DNA from: Diphasiastrum complanatum
Taxonomy: Eukaryota > Streptophyta > Lycopodiopsida > Lycopodiales > Lycopodiaceae
Length of the DNA: 64,000 bases
NCBI GenBank assembly: GCA_029204225.1
Contig: CM055100.1
Coordinates: 56,277,628-56,341,627, forward strand
Direction of reading: 5' to 3'
The translations under genes and the position numbers were made by a program. Under the pieces are notes generated by a model. It was not told where the DNA came from. It did not search any database and saw only the letters and a list, made by a program, of their open reading frames with translations. Of the stretch, positions 10,770 to 21,600 are shown one piece after another. Positions within the stretch are counted from its first letter, which is position 1. Each line of letters opens with the position of its first letter.

Positions 10770-11422
10770 TGTTAGAAGTCACTATTTGTCCTATTTGTCC
10801 TTCAATGGAGATTACTCTGTTGATGCTCTAACTGCGAAGTTGAGGTACCAAAAGGTACACCCTGGACGGCTGTCAGGGGTAATCAAAGCTTATTTTCTCC
10901 CTGGGTGGAATCTTCTCCAAGATAGTATGGCGAGTACAAAAGCTTTCTCCACGCTTGGATTGCGTGACTTCATGGGGTTATGCCATATATAATGAAGTTG
11001 GGACAATGTATATGGTTTTGAGGACCCAAGGAGCATTTTTTAACTTTTGGTCCATGTACTCAAGTTTGGAGGGGCCCAAGTCATAATGGGGGTCCATGGG
11101 GCAAGTGACCTTCTTTTCTAATTAGCACTTGGTTGTCCAATGCGAAGTCTTTTCATTTGCTTTTGCAACTCCTATGTAACACATGGCTCTTGGCTACTGG
11201 CTTTTGGATATTTCACATTGGGAACCATTGGCCTTTGAATTTCTCTATCTCTACTAGTATAAATAGGTGCCCTCTTTCTGCTGAAGAGGGGAGGAAGAGG
11301 CTGGAGAGACTAGAGAGAGTGGCATTGCTTATGTACATACATTCTTTGTATAGAGATTTGTCTCCATTGGTATCCTACTTTGCTTCCACTTGAATGCATA
11401 ATTTGGGATTGTTCATAGAACA
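10770..11422 (+). repeat. Copia 3' LTR of the older element
   Basis: It begins TGTTAGAAGTCAC directly after a polypurine tract and probably ends ..CATAGAACA. It carries a TATA box (TATAAATA, 11258-11265). A matching 5' LTR was not found upstream of Copia-1, so the element is incomplete. Confidence 0.65.
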
Positions 11423-11430
11423 TTAATCAC

Positions 11431-11874
11431 TTACTTCATTGTGAATGTTTCCGCTTCTAGTTCACATTGAATCCCGACAAGCTGGTGGTATGGGACACCA
11501 ATTATCGTCGGAGGCTTGACTAGGTATGTTGGTGTCAGTAACTCTAGTGCATGGGGGTGGATCGGTGGTAACCCTACGGATGGGTGGATACAATGCGTCA
11601 TCACTAATATGGGGTGTGCTTCAGCCTTCAAGGCAATCGGAGATCTAAGGGAGTTGTAACAATATCTACTTTGTGCTGGATCCAATTTCTTGCTTTCGAA
11701 AGTCACTAGTCTACCATCCTGGTAAAGGACTGCACCCACCACATAGTCACTAACATATGTTTCCACCAGGAAAGGTTTACTAGGGTCCACTATGTGTAAG
11801 ATAGGGGCAGTAGCACAACCCCTGGTATGACCACAAGTGTAACCAACTTCATCTTGATTTATGCACGCTGCCAC
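11431..11874 (-). pseudogene. Ty3/gypsy RNase H fragment
   Basis: The minus-strand frame contains LHIVDPSKPFLVETYVSDYVVGAVLYQDGR, then FESKKLDPAQSRY, the first half of a gypsy RNase H (FxVxTDASDxAxGAVLxQDG). The catalytic TDAS is TYVS here, so Asp is lost. After QSRY the similarity fades and the remaining frame is probably not family sequence. Confidence 0.7.
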
Positions 11875-11878
11875 CTTC

Positions 11879-12268
11879 TGTCAAATTCCAAGGCCTAGCT
11901 ATGGAGTATCATAACAGCATAGTAAGCACACTATGAAAGCTTCAGAAAACCAGCTATGGAGTAGAACACAAAAGCAAGAGAGAGAGGACTTCAAAGCTCA
12001 CACAACATGAATGAATATTCAAAGTGTAGTAGGGCGTGGAAACCCCTCCAAAGTTTGGGCTACATATAGCATGTTATGTATAGAGGTGGTGTCTTGCTAA
12101 TTCTAGCTCTAGAACCCACATGGGTCCTTAACCTACTTGATTTACTTGCCTAATTAGCACAAGTGGGGTGTACTATGTACATAAATGTTTTACCCCCATG
12201 TCTTATGCACAACTTACAAGTTACAAGTATACAAGCCTTAAGGGGCAAAATAGGCATTTATTTCAACA
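11879..12268 (-). repeat. LTR-like segment, minus
   Basis: On the minus strand it starts TGTTGAAATAAATG and ends TTTGACA (TG..CA, 390 bp). A gypsy RNase H relic lies on its internal side. It resembles the segment at 3050-3217. No tRNA-iMet primer site follows it and no paired copy was found. Confidence 0.45.
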
Positions 12269-12281
12269 CCCTCCCCATATG

Positions 12282-12938
12282 GTAAAGGACTTATCCCGTG
12301 TATATCGTAGAACCACCCGAAAAAAGAAAATTACTTACGAAATTGGCCAGGGGAAGAAGATGATGGACCTTCTCTTTAGCTCCTCGTCGCGATCATTTTT
12401 GCAAAAATTCCTCTCACGGGCACCTCCACCCCAAATCACAGATCTTAGCACATGGGTAACCTATGCCACATCGTTGTACACTGGTCCTGACACCCCTCCA
12501 CTTCCTATACATCCCTACACACGTACTTCTGATATATTCTCTCCAGCCATAGTAGAAGAGGCCATTGACCGATTAAATCTATATAAGGCCAAAGATATTG
12601 ATGATCTAGAAGCTGAACTTTTGAAGCAAGCTGTTGACATTCTCTCACCCTTCCTCTCTCTCCTCTTTAACCACTCTATCACATCTGGTTTCCCCTCCCC
12701 CTGGTCCACAAACCTTATCCATCCTATCCATAAAGGCGGTGATCCCATGAAAGCCGACAACTATCGTACCATCATGATCAGTCACCTCTTTGCCAAGGTT
12801 TATGGTTCTATTCTTCAGTCAGAGATCAGTACAGAGATGGATACCCGAGCACTGCATGCCATAGGTCAGGCAGGTTTCAGACCAGGATATACCACATCAG
12901 ATCATATTTTCACCCTGAGATCCATCATTGACTGTTGA
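12282..12938 (+). pseudogene. LINE (non-LTR) reverse transcriptase, N-terminal part
   Basis: An open frame of about 215 codons includes FSPAIVEEAIDRLNLYKAKDID, LEAELLKQAVDILSPFLSLLFN, LIHPIHKGGDP, NYRTIMISHLFAKVY and AGFRPGYTTSDHIFTLRSIID. These are RT motifs 0 to 2b of plant LINEs (KAxGxDxxPAELLK; PIxKKGDxxxxxNYRPI; QAGFRxGxSTxDxIFxLR). The frame stops at 12938 before the catalytic FADD region, so only the front of the RT domain is present. It starts right beside the LTR-like segment, so the 5' end is truncated. Confidence 0.8.
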
Positions 12939-13326
12939 CCCGTCCATTGACCGTCTGACAATTGTCACTCATGCACTGAACCAAGTGTCCCAGTGAGCAT
13001 GTGACACGTGTCACGTTGACCAGTCAACCCTTCCTACTTTTTAGGAGGTCAGTCCAACAGACTCTCATGAGACCCAGTACCCCCTTGGCCATCTCGTATT
13101 TAGTCACTATAACAAATATTTACATTGCAATTTACAATTGTCTCCACAGGCCGGTGACTTAGCCATTGACTCTCCTTGTACATAGCACTATTTCCTGTTT
13201 TATTGTAATCTTGTTTCTTTTAGGTGGTAGAGCTTTCACGCTCCCACCGGGCATACTTGACATGTACCTTTTTTTCAGTCCTATGTACCTTAAGGTATTC
13301 CATGGACATTAATAAAGATCTTACTT

Positions 13327-13329
<3 letters not shown>
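12939..13329 (+). other. Sequence after LINE fragment, with poly-A signal
   Basis: No coding sequence. AATAAA is at 13311-13316, directly before a (CT)n microsatellite. It could be the 3' untranslated end of a truncated retroposon, but no target duplication was found. Confidence 0.3.

Positions 13330-13398
<69 letters not shown>
13330..13398. repeat. (CT)n microsatellite
   Basis: Uninterrupted CT dinucleotide run of about 69 bp. The reading frame of alternating Ser-Leu through it is not a gene. Confidence 0.98.
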
Positions 13399-13402
<4 letters not shown>

Positions 13403-14900
13403 GTGACTTCATATGAGAACCACATGTTCAAGTGGGGGACCACATTTGTTCTTTATAACATCCTATTACAACTCAATAGATTAATTTATTAGCATATCCT
13501 TATTTAGCCCTGGTTCAACTAGTTTTAGCTTGCAAGTTTGAGAGCACATTATTTTGGTCTTGGTTTTTCTTTTATTTTTGAAAGTGCATGGTCTAGGTCC
13601 CTCAAATAAAACATGAAGATGATGGTATACGCCTTTTTGATTGTGGTGATAGCCTCACCTACATTTTTCTTGGTGGAATAACTTAATTTTGGCATGTTGG
13701 CTCCACCTATGAAAAGCAAAAGCTAAATTTTGAAGCTTATTGGTTAATGTGGATCTTTCAAAGTTAAATGAATAAGGTCTCCATTGCATTAACAAGAGTT
13801 TTCATCTTTCAAGATAAGCCCTTTCCAAGGAACATTTTGCACTCATTTTCATGTTATCGTTGCATCCATTTGAAATAGGCTTTTATGTGCATTTTACTTC
13901 TTGTATATAAAATTAACAAATGTTAACTCCCTCCTTCCATCAAAGGATTGGTAGACAGTGGTGGAACTCAAGAGGGACCTCGAATTACATATCACCGGCA
14001 CCAAGGATTTGCCAGACCTAGTTTGTAGGGAGGATGGCGACACGACAACATCAAGTACATACTTTTGCTCTTGTAACGTATATTAGGCTTATTAAGAAAG
14101 TTAAAATGTAGACCTTTGCATGCAATGTTAAACAAATGCCTTCTGGTCTCTTGCCACTTGACATTTGATCAGCATCACTCAGCAGAAAGTGGCTCAAGGC
14201 ATTTTCAGCTCTTGCCAAAGAGAGGTAAGTTGGCAGAGGCGGTACCGTTTATGCAGTTTGGTATATTTAATATCAGCTACTTTGACAAATTAACACTATT
14301 CTCCTGAGCAATTTTTAGCCTGGATCATTATCATGGTCAGAGTCACAAATTGGTTATCACTACTTGTCTTGGCGCAGTGTGTAGAGAATAACAAAAAAAT
14401 TGAATTTCAAAATTTAAGCCATTCTTACTACCCTACAAAATTAGGGCTTTCATTATCAGAGGAACTTAGCTGAATGTAAGTTACGTCACCTAGCCAATCA
14501 ACAGGGTATCAATGCCAACGGCAATAATGATATGCGTGACCTCAAATTTTGCTGCTTCAAATTAGTTTTTCGCCTGACAAGCAAGGTTTGCAAAGTCGTA
14601 CAAACTAGTAATCTTAAAGCTCACGGGTAATGTGACCAGGTGTGTGTATTTTTGGAAATGGCTCATCTATAAAGCAGCATTAGCCTAACTCTAGACTTGA
14701 TCTTTCCAAAGGAAGATGATCGGGCAAAGGCGGTATCACTTATGAAGTCAGTTTGGTACGCATCCATGTACGGTTACAGTACGCTCCTTCTTACAGAAAC
14801 TGTCGTGCTAGGGTCTAAGAAGAGCATAACTGTCAATAAACTATTCATCTCGCCAATGATAACCCTAGGAAAGGATCCAATGGAAAATATAGACAATAAG
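13399..14900. other. No gene established; one possible small exon
   Basis: Mostly unassigned. On the plus strand, 14172-14225 is bounded by TTTGATCAG and by GTAAGT and could be a small exon. A related 30-bp stretch (GGCRRAGGCGGTAYC..GTTTGGTA) occurs at 14231-14264 and 14720-14756. Without further exons this stays weak. Confidence 0.25.
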
Positions 14901-15333
14901 TCAGACGAGAGGGTGTCAACTGCCAGCAGTAGTGTTAATGCTCTAAAAGAAAGACTTGTAACTCCAATCGTATCAGTCTTTCATCATATAATATTAGGGC
15001 CAAAGCCACTCTCTATATGATACTGCGATGCCTCTTTATTTCGAAACAGAAATCTATGAGCAACTTTCAAAACAGCTGATGTGCTTAACCATAGCCATCA
15101 AATCAACAACAAAGAACCAAATCAGACAAGAGGGTGTCACCTACCAGCAGTAGTCAAAAAAAAAAATGGTAATGCTCTAAACGAAAGACTTGTAACTCTA
15201 ATCGTATCAGTCCTTCGTCACATAATATTAGGGCCAAGGCCACTCTCTATATGATACTGCGATGCCTCAGAATTTCGAAACAGACAGCTGATGTGCGTAA
15301 CCATAGCAATCAAATTAACAACAAAGAACCAAA
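14901..15333. repeat. Tandem duplication, about 221-bp unit, two copies
   Basis: Copy 1 (14901-15121) and copy 2 (15122-15333) both start TCAGACRAGAGGGTGTCA and end AACAAAGAACCAAA. Copy 2 carries an extra A-run near 15158 and lacks about 20 bp around 15282. No coding content recognised. Confidence 0.85.
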
Positions 15334-15603
15334 TCAAGACGAAAATAAGGCTACAATCACATACGCGCTTCAAATTTCACACGCAATCCAGTGAAATTGA
15401 GGAGAAGTAACAGAGAAGAAAAACGACGCAGGTGATCGATCCCAAATACTATTTATTATCCACCTGAAATTTACACGCGAAAAACAGGAGGTGCAGAGAC
15501 AATGCTGCTTCCTGCTGGCTTGCAATTCATGTTCCTATTCTTCATCTTCCTTCTGTTCTTCTTCTTCTTCTCACCCTCCTCTTCGTCTGCATCGATCAAT
15601 GCT

Positions 15604-15650
15604 CGCCATCGCCATCGCCATCGCCATCGCCATCGCCCTCGCCATCGCCA
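15604..15650. repeat. CATCGC hexamer repeat
   Basis: About seven copies of CATCGC with one CCTCGC. It is read as (His-Arg)n, (Ala-Ile)n or, on minus, (Met-Ala)n. The frames through it (for example 15502-15696, phenylalanine-rich and then His-Arg) have no other support as genes. Confidence 0.9.
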
Positions 15651-15899
15651 TGAACAGGGAGACGACAGACCTCAAAAGCGACGAGTAAATCAATAGCGTG
15701 AATTTTTGGCTAGGTAGAGCCTCGGGACGGGCCTAGGCGACGAGACGAAGGCAGAAGCCTCGGTCTAGGCTCGGCCCGAGCCTAGCCCAGGTCCGGGTCC
15801 TTCATCGTGGGGCCCTTGCCGTGCCTCGTATCTTAATGGTACCTGACGATGACCGTTCAGATTTTGCCACGTTTTTTTAGATCAACCATTTAGAAGAGT

Positions 15900-15941
15900 C
15901 CACGTGGCAAGTATCACACTCAATGGTTTGGTGTATAAATA
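15900..15941 (+). promoter_or_regulatory. Promoter-like G-box and TATA pair
   Basis: A perfect G-box CCACGTGGCA (15900-15909, palindromic CACGTG) is followed about 25 bp later by TATAAATA (15934-15941). An ACGT-containing GCCACGTT occurs upstream near 15866. The downstream sequence is the 38-bp repeat array, not a recognised gene. It could be an LTR promoter. Confidence 0.45.
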
Positions 15942-16000
15942 GTCCATGCCACTAAGCCTCCTCTTTGGCATGCTCTTCAATTTTGTTAGAAATTAAGGGA

Positions 16001-16237
16001 ATGCGAAAATCACTTCATGTATTGGCAATACGCGGGCATGTGTTAATCATTTCTATGTATTAGTGGTACTCAAGCATGCAATAATCACTTCTATGTATTA
16101 GCAATACGCAGGCATGCGATAATCACTTCTATGTATTAGTGGTACTCAGGCATGCGATAATCACTTCTATGTACTTGCGATATGCAGGGATGCGTTAATC
16201 ACTTCTATGAATTCGTGGTACTCAAGGGATTTATGAG
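16001..16237 (+). repeat. 38-bp tandem repeat array, six copies, dimeric pattern
   Basis: The motif TCACTTCTATGTATTAG recurs at 16010, 16047, 16085, 16123, 16161 and 16199, a period of 37-38 bp. The other half of the unit alternates between GCAATACGCAGGCATG and TGGTACTCARGCATG, so the true unit is a 76-bp dimer. Copies differ by a few substitutions. Confidence 0.85.
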
Positions 16238-16780
16238 TATTGCTAATGTAACATTCATGAGGTTTTCGTTATGCATCCAATTATTGATTTTGAGGACTGT
16301 AGTGACGATGGGTAGTGACGTGTATCGACTGGGTTTTACATTGGGTATCGATTACTTTTTGACATTTTATGATACTCACATGATATTAGTATAAGAGGGT
16401 TTTAAAATTTGCAAGTTTCAAATATCAATATTCTAATACCTGGACCCATAACTAGCAGTTAGGAACCGAATCACTTTGTGCACCATAGATTAGAATGTGT
16501 TTCTTTTGAAGGGTTAGGATTTCAATCCTACCTTCTTGAAGTAGCCAATAGAAACCAAGGGGCAAGGGCCTCCCCAAAGATTAAAAAAACACCTCTTGTA
16601 ATCCATTTGGGATGCTAATAGAGAGGAGGAAACTCTACTATTTTGGAGATCCAAGCATCCTCATTGTGCTATTGTCTTGTGTCTTGAGCTATTTGCTTGT
16701 AGTTGCTATTTCTCCTTGTTTTGCTTTTCATTGTTTATGGTGGTTTAAGCTTTTCCATTTGATGCACGCAATAGCTAATG

Positions 16781-16782
<2 letters not shown>

Positions 16783-16844
<62 letters not shown>
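16783..16844. repeat. (CT)n microsatellite
   Basis: Uninterrupted TC/CT run of about 62 bp. Confidence 0.98.
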
Positions 16845-16846
<2 letters not shown>

Positions 16847-17165
16847 TCCTTCACCTCTATCTATGATGTGTAGGTGCTTAGTGTTAGTTTGGAGCTAGAG
16901 TTAATGTGGGCTAGAGTTAGATTGGTGTAGGAAGCACCTAATCCTAGTTAGATCACATATCCTTGTATTCTAACCCTTTTGACAGGCGGAGGGCTGCTCA
17001 CCATCTATTGCTACCACCCTACACCTTTTTCATCCCCTTATTTGGTTGTTATATTCCATCTTTCATGGATGTTTTTGTGCCATTTCGGTGATTTTTTGAA
17101 GATAAACTGAGTTGGGGTGAGGACAAACGTTCTCTCCCTCATGTTTTTTCTTTTCCTTATCACCT
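16845..17165 (+). other. Leader upstream of a gypsy gag relic
   Basis: No coding sequence. It may include the end of an LTR and the primer-site region of the element carrying the next feature, but neither boundary could be seen. Confidence 0.25.
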
Positions 17166-17946
17166 ATGGCTACTTCTTCAACGGACGATCCACCACATTG
17201 TTTTTTAGACTATCGTTGTATGCACATTGATGCTTGCATGGATCATCCTGAGAGTTGTATCGATTGTGTCCTTTCTAACCTTGAGACCGTTTTTCCTCGA
17301 GGGAACATACCACACTGCCAGAGACCCTTCATCGTTGGCTGCATTATATCTAGATGGTTGAGCTCAGACTTGGTGGCGCGTTTACCGTTCCGAGACTGCT
17401 CGCAAGGGTCTACCTTTCGTCATGACCTTCGTATGGCTATGATTTGACGCCCAGTGGCTAGTTCGCCAGCATGATCTGTTTCACAGCCTTATCCACACTG
17501 GTGAGTTGATTGCTGATGTTGACCAGTGTACTGAGCTTTCTTACTTTTTTGGTGATCTCCACCCTACTGAGCTTATTTCATGTTTTATTGCTGGTCTTCA
17601 AGGTACTTTACGATATGACGTGTCATCTTTTCGGCCTCCTACTCTCTATGATGCTATTTCCTTGGCCACTACCTTGCAACATAAGTACTTTGAGTCATCT
17701 AATTCCTCTCATTTTTTTTGCCTTCATTTAGGGATGCCTACTATTTCGGCTACTTCTCCTACCCCGGCTTTTACTACTGCGGCTTCTACTTGCCCTCATG
17801 CACCCCGCTCCACCTTTGTTTCATTGCTATTTAGCCACATAGTTCGTTGAGAATCAACAGAAGCATATTTATTATCGTTGTAAGAGCTCGGACCATATGG
17901 CCCGTGACTGTCATCAGACTCCTGGCCCTACTATCGTTCAATTCTA
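17166..17946 (+). pseudogene. Ty3/gypsy-type gag relic with zinc knuckle
   Basis: The frame from 17506 has LHPTELISCFIAGLQGTLRYDV, SFRPPTLYDAISLATTLQHKY, the conserved C-terminal part of Retrotrans_gag (LxxFxxGLxxxLRxxVxxxxPxTLxEAxxLA). At about 17870-17925 a shifted frame gives YYRCKSSDHMARDC, a CCHC knuckle whose first Cys is Tyr. The upstream frame 17166-17447 (MATSSTDD.. to a stop) is probably the gag start. At least two frame breaks separate the parts. No pol follows. Confidence 0.6.
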
Positions 17947-18344
17947 AATTGATCTTTTGGACTTGTATACTGATTAGATTTGTTTATAATAATCTTATGT
18001 ACATTCGTGCATCTTTAATATATTATGTGATCTTCAAATCAATGTATAATGTGTAAATGGTTATTGCTATTTCTACTTTTTGATTATGAATCGAATGATT
18101 GTAATTTCCTTGTGCGTCTTATCGATTGAGTTGAAAAAGCAAAATCACGGTTGTCCTTGACGTCTTCAAATTCTATATCTATGGTTGTCTTAGACACGTA
18201 CTAACTTATCGATTAAGTGATTGGTTCTGTTGTGACAAATGATCCAAACACGGTTTAATCTCACATCTCTATTTGAATAAGCATATAACTCTATATATGT
18301 ACATATTACAATTACTCTATTAAGCGTAAGCCTGTGGGATAATC
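17947..18344. other. No gene recognised
   Basis: AT-rich spacer between the gypsy gag relic and a minus-strand LTR. Nothing supported. Confidence 0.4.
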
Positions 18345-18929
18345 TGTCGGAAATCAGTGAGAATGAGTGGAAGCTGATGAGCGGGCTTGGTGTAGGATCG
18401 GAAACGCCATAGTTAGCAGCAGAACGTTCAAAATTGAATGATTCAAACAAATGCTCAATGAAACAATATAGTAGTGAGACTGAAAATTTGCACTCTGATT
18501 AATATCAAACAGTGAGTACAATGCTTGAAGTGATAACTTCAGCTTACAGTCGTTGAGTGTGATAACGCTGGCTACAGAAAACTCGAATAATCAAAAGAAG
18601 TTTACTGATGAAAATTCTAGGATTGATATCCTACAAAATATCTACAACCACCTTTTGTTGCAGTTATTACAACCGCCTCATTACAGTTAATGAATGTACA
18701 AAGTGGGCCAATTGTCAACGCGAAGTCGTTGGGTTGGATTTTAGATTGATAGTATCGAAATTTACAAGTATCGAAAATTTATACAATGACTCGAAAAATA
18801 TAGAATTTTTCGAGTCGATACAGTATCGAAGAATTCTAGAAAATTCGATCTTGAATTCTTCGATCTTCTACTCGGAAATTCGAGCTTTTTGTTTCTGGTT
18901 TTTCAGGATGCGAGCATCGAATTCCAACA
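18345..18929 (-). repeat. Copia 3' LTR, minus, related to the Copia-2 LTR
   Basis: On the minus strand it runs TGTTGGAATTCG to TTTCCGACA (585 bp). The segment TGTAGCCAGCGTTATCACACTCA and the following stretch match the end of the Copia-2 LTRs near 40560 and 46355. It lacks most of the CACCTTCG module region and is about half as long as the intact Copia-2 LTR. Confidence 0.75.
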
Positions 18930-19080
18930 CTTCCCCTTAATGTGGATCTTGAAAACTTTTGATTTTTAGATTCAACATGTTGTTGAATCTGAGGTGGTTC
19001 TCCGATAACAGAGCCTTTGTGAAATAATCTGCTGCCATTAATTCTGTCCTGCAATAGACTAATGATACCTCTTTGCTTTG
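18930..19080 (-). pseudogene. Copia RNase H C-terminus and polypurine tract, minus
   Basis: The minus-strand translation reads VQSKEVSLVYCRTELMAADYFTKALL, then NNMLNLKIKSFQDPH and a stop, followed by the polypurine tract TTAAGGGGAAG (18930-18940) and the LTR. The same ending (FNNMLNLKIKGFQDPH) closes Copia-2, so this is a second, inverted member of that family. The rest of the internal region is absent. Confidence 0.75.
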
Positions 19081-20300
19081 CACTCTATCTCAAAGGTAAA
19101 AGCCAAAGCCAAGTGCACTTGAGCACCAATAGGTTCTTCTAGAAAAATGTTAAGGCTCAACAAAGATAGTTAACCATTAAAGATCATTTCAAATACCATG
19201 TATCCATAAGGCCAATAGAAGATATTGCATGGTTGTTGTGAATGTGTACACCCTTTCATGTGCATCACCTCAAATCTTATGTGAATAACCCCCCCAAGTA
19301 CTTAGCACATAGCAATGAGACTTGCTTTTGTTCACTTTAAGGACCCCCCCTATGCACTATGTATCGTTCATGCACTATGTATCGTTCATGAGGAGGTGCG
19401 CTACATCATGTAGCAAGATGATTGTAGCAAGATGATCAGTGGGGCGACGAATCTAGCTACAAGGCTGTAGTGCACCGTCGGATGAACAATACATGACATA
19501 GCATTTGGAGATGGATGAACTATACATGACATATCATTTGGAGATGGATGGTTGAGATGAAACTATGGCTCGGAATCTGCTTGTTCTTAACCAATCGGAT
19601 GATGCCATGTGTCCGATATCGATAATCACAAATGCTAACATAGCACATAAAAATGAGACCTGATTTTGTCAGATGAATCTAAGTTTGATTGGCTAAACTT
19701 TCTAAAGGAGCCCCTCATGATAAATTTTGAAAACAAGCTCCCATGGATAGAATCTTGAAAATTCAGAGCCCCCATGGATTAAATACAAAAGTAAAAGCCC
19801 AATTGATATTCTGCACCAACACATTTGTCCATGCAAAAGGTAGTTGCAGCCAACAGACACTAAGAAATATGCTCTTGAATAAGCAAACAGACAAGCAATA
19901 CATGAGAAATTAAGATATCTGAAATCAGCTGATTTGAATAGAGGCACACAATTTTCATACAAATGATGCTTCAGATGAACAGAATGCTTGAGAACACAAA
20001 TTACTCAGGCAATATCAGTGTGGAAATTGGTATGCATATAAGATTGATGAGCTGAATGAAGTATCTAAGAATTAAATTGGTATGCATATAAGATTGATGA
20101 GCTGAATGAAGTATCTAGGAATTACCAACATGCTTGTCAATACTTCTGGAAGTGTTTCTTCATATCAAATTTGATTACTCCAAAGAGGAACCTGTAATCT
20201 CAAAACTGAATTTTCAGCAACCCCAGTAAAACTAGTAATAAAGCGCCAAGATAAACATATAAGGAGCATATGATATGATCACCCAGAATGAGAGACTTGG
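19081..20300. repeat. Intergenic, with three short tandem duplications
   Basis: No gene. Three independent two-copy tandem duplications are present: an 18-bp unit at 19353-19388, a 33-bp unit at 19481-19546 and a 50-bp unit at 20024-20123. The copies are nearly identical within each pair and the units are unrelated. Confidence 0.8.
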
Positions 20301-20306
20301 TTTATT
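20301..20306 (-). terminator. Poly-A signal of Lhcb2
   Basis: AATAAA on the minus strand, about 100 bp after the Lhcb2 stop codon, a normal spacing for a plant 3' UTR. Confidence 0.6.
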
Positions 20307-20403
20307 GATTTTATGGTACACAGAATGCTCCCATTCTGGAAGGTTCAAATTTTAACACGACCACCTTCAGCACATATGGAAAAACCTCTCCTACAGTAGA
20401 ATC

Positions 20404-21600
20404 TTAAGATCCAGGTACAAAGTTGGTTGCATATGCCCAGGCATTGTTGGTAGCAGGATCTGCTAAATGATCGGTCAAGTTCTCAATGGGTCCTTTTCCT
20501 GTCACAATTGCCTGCACAAAGAACCCAAAAACTGAAAACATGGCAAGGCGCCCATTCTTGATTTCTTTCACTTTCAGTTCAGCAAAGGTGTCCGGATCGT
20601 CAGCAAGCCCAAGAGGATCAAAGGCTCCACCGGGGTAGATTGGATCCAGACCCTCTCCTAGAGGACCTCCTCCTACTCTGTACCCCTCCACAAATCCCAT
20701 CAGGACAACTTGGGTTGCCCAGATGGCTAGAATGCTCTGGGCATGGATGAGATTTGGATTTCCAAGGTAGTCCAGACCACCCTCCTGGAAGATCTGTGCA
20801 CCAGCTTTAAACCAGACCGCTTCACCAAATTTGACACCATTCTTAGAAAGAAGCTCTGGGGTGACAATGCCGAGCGCTCCGAGCATTGCCCAACGGGCGT
20901 GGATCACTTCCAGCTCCCGATTCTTGGCAAAGGTCTCTGGATCAGCTGATAATCCAGCTGTGTCCCAGCCATAATCACCTGGGAACTCTCCAGTGAGATA
21001 GGCAGGTGTCTGCTCCGAAAATGGGCCCAAGTATTTGGGACGATCGGGACCATACCTGCAAACATAAGCAGGGAAAACAAATCCATCAGCTAGCAGCCTC
21101 TTAAGAAATGAACACAAGCATCTGTTTCTGTAAGAAAGAGAATCAACGGTCCCTTCATACCTTTCTTACAAACATGTGAATCAATTAGATACTGCTCTTT
21201 ATCTTTCTTGCATGAAAAAGAAATGCTGAATGCACATTATAGCAGCTATGCATCCGAGGCCTTCTTCTAGTAAAAATGTGGCAGCATTAGAGTGCTTTGC
21301 TGCGTATGGGTTCCAAAACGAAGAATTGGGTACTGAATTTGGACTAAATTTCAGCTCAGAGAGCAAGAAATTATTCATCTAGAGGTGACAAAGAGGGAAA
21401 CAAGAGCCCATAATTGGAATCTGAGGCCACAGAAGAGATACAGACCAGATGCTTTCAGGGGTACTTTTCACGGTTCTGCGCATGGTGATTCTGGATTCCA
21501 CATTGCCCACCTTCCTGGCGAGCTCACTCTGAGGCTTCAGGATGGTCTGACCTGCAAAACTGGGGCTGCTGATGGCAGAGGCACTAGTAATTGCAGCCAT
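20404..21600 (-). CDS. Lhcb2: Lhcb2-type chlorophyll a/b-binding protein of LHCII (type II)
   Basis: Two exons, 21600-21446 (155 nt) and 21055-20404 (652 nt), give 268 residues, the usual length. The 390-bp intron has a GT donor (ATCTG|GTCTG) and a pyrimidine-rich TTTGCAG acceptor; it splits the Trp codon of SIWYGPDR, consistent with the single intron of type II Lhcb genes. Residues 1-40 form a Ser/Ala-rich plastid transit peptide. RRTVKS (41-46) carries the Thr that STN7 phosphorylates in Lhcb2. WYGPDR (52-57) is the WYxxxR trimerisation motif. Helices B ([17 protein letters not shown]), C ([19 protein letters not shown]) and A ([20 protein letters not shown]) with their ExxxR chlorophyll-binding pairs are intact. 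It is the major trimeric antenna of photosystem II in thylakoids. Lhcb2 rather than Lhcb1 or Lhcb3 is judged from [12 protein letters not shown] and [11 protein letters not shown]. No disruption is visible. Confidence 0.95.

Noticed and set aside
15491-15696. Small ORFs with Phe-rich or Ser-rich start and (His-Arg)n or (Ala-Ile)n tail, secreted-peptide-like
   Set aside because: The tail is a DNA hexamer repeat open in several frames; no promoter, splice context or homologue supports a protein.
16001-16237. Possible CRISPR-like array
   Set aside because: The 38-bp units are contiguous with no unique spacers, in a plant genome: ordinary tandem repeats.
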